From Stercorarius parasiticus (taxonomy: Eukaryota > Chordata > Aves > Charadriiformes > Stercorariidae), in the NCBI GenBank assembly GCA_013396915.1, contig VWZL01000192.1:866792-930791 (forward strand): 64,000 nucleotides of DNA, read 5' to 3'. The position numbers and the translations under genes were made by a program. Under the pieces are notes generated by a model that was not told where the DNA came from, ran no database searches, and saw nothing but the letters and a program-made list of their open reading frames with translations. Shown piece by piece: positions 59,885 through 64,000 of this stretch; the stretch's first letter is position 1; each line of letters begins with the position of its first letter.

Positions 59885-62800
59885 CAAAATAAAATATTTT
59901 AGTGTGGGAAAAAAACAAATTTAATTTAACTGGCTCCCCTGGGAACCATAATACATTACTGTATCACACAGGAGTAGAGGGGAAATAAAGACTTGCAAGT
60001 TCTGAACACCACAGGAAACTACTACCATGGGAAAAGTGGTCTGAAGGGCACATCCAGAGCAACTGAGTTCAGTCTCCTGCTTTTGCAGGACGTCACAACA
60101 GATATTCCCTATTCTGAACTTCTTTATTATAAGTTAGGTCCAGGCACACCTAGCAAGGTCAGGTATTTCCAAACTGAAAAAGGGAACCCAATGGGGACAT
60201 TTACAGAGAGATCGGCCACACTGCCCCAAACTCCAAAATGTCCCTGAATCAGGATGGCCATCCATGTACGCTGTGGCTGGAACATGGGGGAAAGGGGAAA
60301 GCTGTGTCGGAGTTTGAGACTTTGTATTAACAATATTGTGTAAAATAAAGGAAGCTGGAGAGTTGAGAAAAGGAGATCTAGGTTTAATACCCTTCTTCTC
60401 AGGGTGGGTGGCGCTAGTTTTCAAGCTTGCTGGCTGAAACATGTATTGTCGTTTTACTGTTAAATGCTGTGTGGACACCCAGTACAAATATAAGTAATGT
60501 CCTTTAGGTCCATAAATAAAAACAAACAAATGTGGTTTTGCATAGTTACAAAAAAACCAGGAAGGATTAAAGAGTGTTTATTGGCTGTTAATAATACAAT
60601 GTTGCAATTTAGGCTTCCTTTACAAAATAGTGCCCCGTATCTACTATCTCATGATAAATAGAAGCTGTATCGCATGACACTTGTGAACAATGGGTGAAAG
60701 GGATATTAGAAAAATCTCATTTATCTTCTGCTTTATTTCTTGATAGAGGTCCTTGTCACCATGGCTATTATGTGACCAGCCCTAGAAAGGCCACCTCATT
60801 AGTTTTCTTTATCAAGATAGCAAGGTATCCTTTAAAGGGACAGCGCTTAGATTTTAGATTCAAATAGAAAGCAAACTGCATTGTGTGAATGTGTTTCTAC
60901 CTCTGTTTTCACTTAATACGTACTTAAATACGTAAGTTATTTCCATAGCTGTCAACGAGATGAAATTAACACTCCTGTGACGAGGAAGGTGTCCCTGTAA
61001 CAGAAATATAGAAATGGAATTTTATGAGCAGATTGCTTGTATTTGCCTCATGCATTTCTTTAATGCATGTGGCATTTCTTTAATAAATAAACACTCACCA
61101 AGGGAAAAAAAAAAAATGAAAGCAACTTTCTGTAAATTCTGTAAATCTATTTTCCCCTTTGTCTCTTCCACTCACAAATACATCTTCCTCTTGTCTGACA
61201 ACCACTTTGAAAATTTTCCTCTGTTGCCACCAAAGCAACCATGTGAGTGTCAACAAATCAGTAATGATTTAGAATATGTCAAAGGAAACTCAACATTTTT
61301 GTCTCTTTTCAAATATCTTAATGACAGGTAGATAAAGTTGGACAACGCCACCTCTATTGGCTTTCTCTGAGTTTTGACGGGTATTTTCCATAGAACGAAA
61401 GAGCCTGCTTCCCTTCTGCAGCAGGCAAGGCGGGGGAAGAGTAACTGCAAAATCTGATAGTGCCAAATAGTCACATTAGGCATGTCTAGCTTTCTGCATA
61501 ATTAAGAATGTTTTGCAGTTGGGGGATATAGAAGATCAATGATTATAAAATATTATATAATAGTAATTAACTCTCAGAACACACTGCTAGCTTTAAATAG
61601 GTGATTAAAAGTACCCTCTCATGTGATAACTTACTAGAAAAGAGGTAAGCGGATGCTGAATGGATTTGACAATACTATTAGCTTACCGTATAAATCACAG
61701 TCACTTATTTCACTGCATTTTAAAGTAAGATAAAATATTAAAATGCAAAAAAAAAAAAAATTGCATTAATACAACATTAACGTTAGGAATTTTAAGGCAC
61801 AAGACCAGGAAATGAAAAAGCTCAGGCTCTTTTAGTAGTAATCCCTATCAGGTGTGTGTTTTCAATGAGTAACCTGAGTGATGTATCTGAATACATCGAA
61901 AATATCCTAAAAATAATGGGCCAACTACATTTGCTAGGAATAGAATAGGTACATGAAGTTTGAAATTCCTATTTGGCTTGTACTTAGAGTTTTGAATATG
62001 AAAGAATGGAAATGACAGCATGTGTTTTTCCTTGAAGTTGTTGCATGCCCTACTGCAAACCTTCTGGGTGTAGTTTCTCCATGTGTCAAGTCCACTAAAG
62101 AAATGGAGCAGTCATGTTTCAGAAGCTCGCTATGAAAGTGCCATCAAGAAAGTACAGGAACAGCCTGCACTTCAAAAAATTTGCAAGTTCAGTGTTAGAG
62201 TTATCAGATGCAGAAATAGTTCAGAGAAAGAAGATAAAACAGATCACCATGGTGGACGGATGGTCATTGACACTGAGTCTGTCCTGCTTTGAATGAAACA
62301 CCCCTTAGGCAAGGTAGCTGCAGATGCATTGATTTAACCACCAGTGCAGTGTTCCTTGTTGAGTTGCTTATGTCTGAAGTGAACTTGTGCTCCTTTAATA
62401 TCAATTTTGTTAATCCCCTGCTATCCGTGATTTTTTTCATTTCCTCGGTGCTTAGGAAATAAAGGAGACTGAGATAGAAATGGAAAATGAAAATTCCTTA
62501 GTGCTTCCTTTCTCAGTCCGTTCCTACCCTTCTAATCACACAGATGTTTTCGCTAGGAGCTCCATTTATATTAGGGCCCTTGAAAGTCACATTCCTATTC
62601 TATTGGAGCACAATCATTCCACTCACGAATAAGTTTTGTGACAGAAAAACCTGTGTCACATCACTAATACACATCACATTGGATACTACTACACATTGTG
62701 TAGGTCAGCATGTCATTAGTGATGGATGCATATGAAATCAAAGAAGCATCTGAACTTGCAATCATTTTTAGTTTCTAGTGGAGATAGCCTACCAGGACTC

Positions 62801-62989
62801 ACTATTACTCACATTAGTGCTCAGGCCAAAGCCACGACAGCAGAAAAACACGAGAGCTAGCACAAATCTGTGGGAGCTTAGGGTAAACAGACAAAGCGAA
62901 GTGGGGGAAAAATCTGAGAAAATGGAACACAGATGTGGGAAGATGAGGGGAACAGTCTAACGAGCGCAGAGTGCAGCTAGATGATGACA
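59885..62989. other. AT-rich non-coding stretch
   Basis: No gene recognised. Holds a 20-base-period duplication of GCATTTCTTTAAT (61052-61064 and 61072-61084), A runs near 61106-61117 and 61747-61760, and anonymous open frames up to 131 codons (60134-60529 minus). Confidence 0.6.
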
Positions 62990-63045
62990 AAGCTGGGAAC
63001 AGAATCAGCTCCTCAGACTCCCAGTTCAGGGCATAACCTAGCAGG
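62990..63045 (+). repeat. MIR-like SINE 3' fragment, plus strand
   Basis: AAAGCTGGGAACAGAATCAG, CTCCTCAGACTCCCAGTTCAG and GGCATAACCTAGCAGG follow the order 'AGAGCTGGGA..AGAACCCAG.TCTCCTGACTCCCAGTCCAG.GC..TAACC.C' of old MIR-type retroposons. It is short, so the family call is tentative. Confidence 0.45.
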
Positions 63046-63983
63046 TCTGGTGGGTGGCCGTACTGGGAACTTATTCAATTTGTTGATCTTTCACAAGCCA
63101 GTCTAGAATGGAAAAACTAAAAATACAAAAACAAAAAAATCTGGGTTTAAAAGATACTTGTTTGAAACGATAATGTCCTTGGCCGGGGGGGGCAGGGAAT
63201 ATTTTAAATGTCATTGCTACCCTCTATTATATGTATTATTCATCCCCATGGTCTGGATGACCACCACACAGAGACAGACCAGCCAGTATAAATACCATAG
63301 GCACTCGTTACATAACAAATCTTTATCTATTTACCTTTCAGAACATTAGATCGATCTGCTCTGAACTTTGGTCTTTTCACAATCATAAGTATTATTGTTT
63401 CCCATTCATAGCAACTGCGGCAATAGCAGGGGTACTGCTGATGGAAAGACCGTGACCTTACTTATTACACCACCTGTGTACTCTTGAGAACCCTATAATT
63501 GAAACATTACATGTTGACTCACCTTTTTCTTATGATGTATTGTAACTTCTCAAGGCTAGAGTTTTCAATCATGGATTTTCAGAGTTATATCAGTGAAACA
63601 TTTTAAATCTATTCTACTCTGAGAGAAGCTGGTCCTCCTTGAGAAACTCTCCATCTTTCCTGGTTGTTTTATTTCATTAAAATGAATGTTCTAAACAATT
63701 CCCAGTTTCTAAACAACATCCCAGATTATTCTTGAATAAAATTTTACTATAGGGTTTTCTATTAACCAGGAAGGATTCAAAAGCATAGTTGGGCCATTCA
63801 GGACTCCAGCATATCAACACTGCACACCCTGTTCCCCCCTCAAAGGCCCTTTCTTACACCACATGTAGATATAAAAATATCCTCCTGCTGCTACTGCATC
63901 TTGCAAATATTATCTCCTCTGTTCACTTGTCTCCTGCAAAACCTCTCAGGTAGATGGTACCTTCCTCTCTTCTCTGCTACTAT
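63046..63983. other. Unique non-coding sequence
   Basis: No gene recognised. An eight-base G run lies at 63185-63192. No repeat family recognised before the CR1 tip at the edge. Confidence 0.6.
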
Positions 63984-64000
63984 TCATAGAATCATAGAAT
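63984..64000 (-). mobile_element. Start of a further minus-strand CR1, cut by the window edge
   Basis: The last 17 bases are two reversed CR1 octamer units (TCATAGAATCATAGAAT), identical in form to the tip at 49123. The body must lie to the right of the window. Confidence 0.85.

Noticed and set aside
60134..60529. Minus-strand open frame of 131 codons
   Set aside because: Overlapped by other anonymous frames; no family resemblance, transcript signal or repeat origin seen.
1..64000. tRNA genes, rRNA, CRISPR arrays, operons, phage or plasmid features
   Set aside because: No convincing tRNA A/B box pair, no spaced direct repeats, and no tightly packed frames with ribosome-binding sites; the composition and CR1 elements mark vertebrate nuclear DNA.
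1..64000. Endogenous retrovirus proviruses
   Set aside because: I looked for paired LTR-like ends and gag/pol-type motifs and saw none; the only reverse-transcriptase sequence is of CR1 type.

Overview
The window reads as vertebrate nuclear DNA, almost certainly from a bird. The diagnosis rests on several CR1 non-LTR retrotransposon copies carrying the avian-type 3' terminus (octamer repeats of the ATTCTATG type and the 'GATCATCTAGTTCCA'-type tip). One copy (27820-28268) ends in a form I associate with neoavian rather than galliform genomes; that finer placement is inference. The sequence is AT-rich, with homopolymer runs and no operon-like or bacterial structure.

I find no protein-coding gene I can name. 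The recognisable protein-level signals are fragments of the CR1 ORF2 protein (reverse transcriptase and C-terminal region). Many anonymous open frames exist on both strands, up to 172 codons, but their number and length are about what chance gives in 64 kb of AT-rich DNA. The window is best read as an intergenic gene desert or the inside of a very long intron.

Layout: 1-17.6 kb is unique-looking AT-rich sequence with a relatively GC-rich island near 9.15-10.8 kb. An old minus-strand CR1 lies at 17.6-18.1 kb. A purine-rich tract lies near 22.2-22.5 kb. The best preserved CR1 is at 27.8-28.3 kb (plus strand). 28.3-41.4 kb is mostly unique and includes the strongest candidate conserved regulatory block (about 35.1-35.6 kb). 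A minus-strand CR1 with internal rearrangements is at 41.4-41.8 kb. 47-48.1 kb holds a long degenerate repeat-like segment. From 49 kb to the end CR1 and MIR-like fossils become denser: a CR1 3' tip (49.1 kb), an internal CR1 reverse-transcriptase fragment (52.5-52.8 kb), a mixed-orientation CR1 pair (56.8-57.1 kb), a cluster of MIR-like remnants (57.2-58.3 kb), another plus-strand CR1 (59.4-59.9 kb), and the first bases of a further minus-strand CR1 at the right edge.

No cooperating gene system is visible. The interest lies in the retroposon fossil record, possibly unnamed old repeats with TTAGGTGCCTAA-like motifs, and several ATTA-rich blocks that could be conserved non-coding elements. None of the family assignments was checked by alignment; they rest on recognising the sequences.
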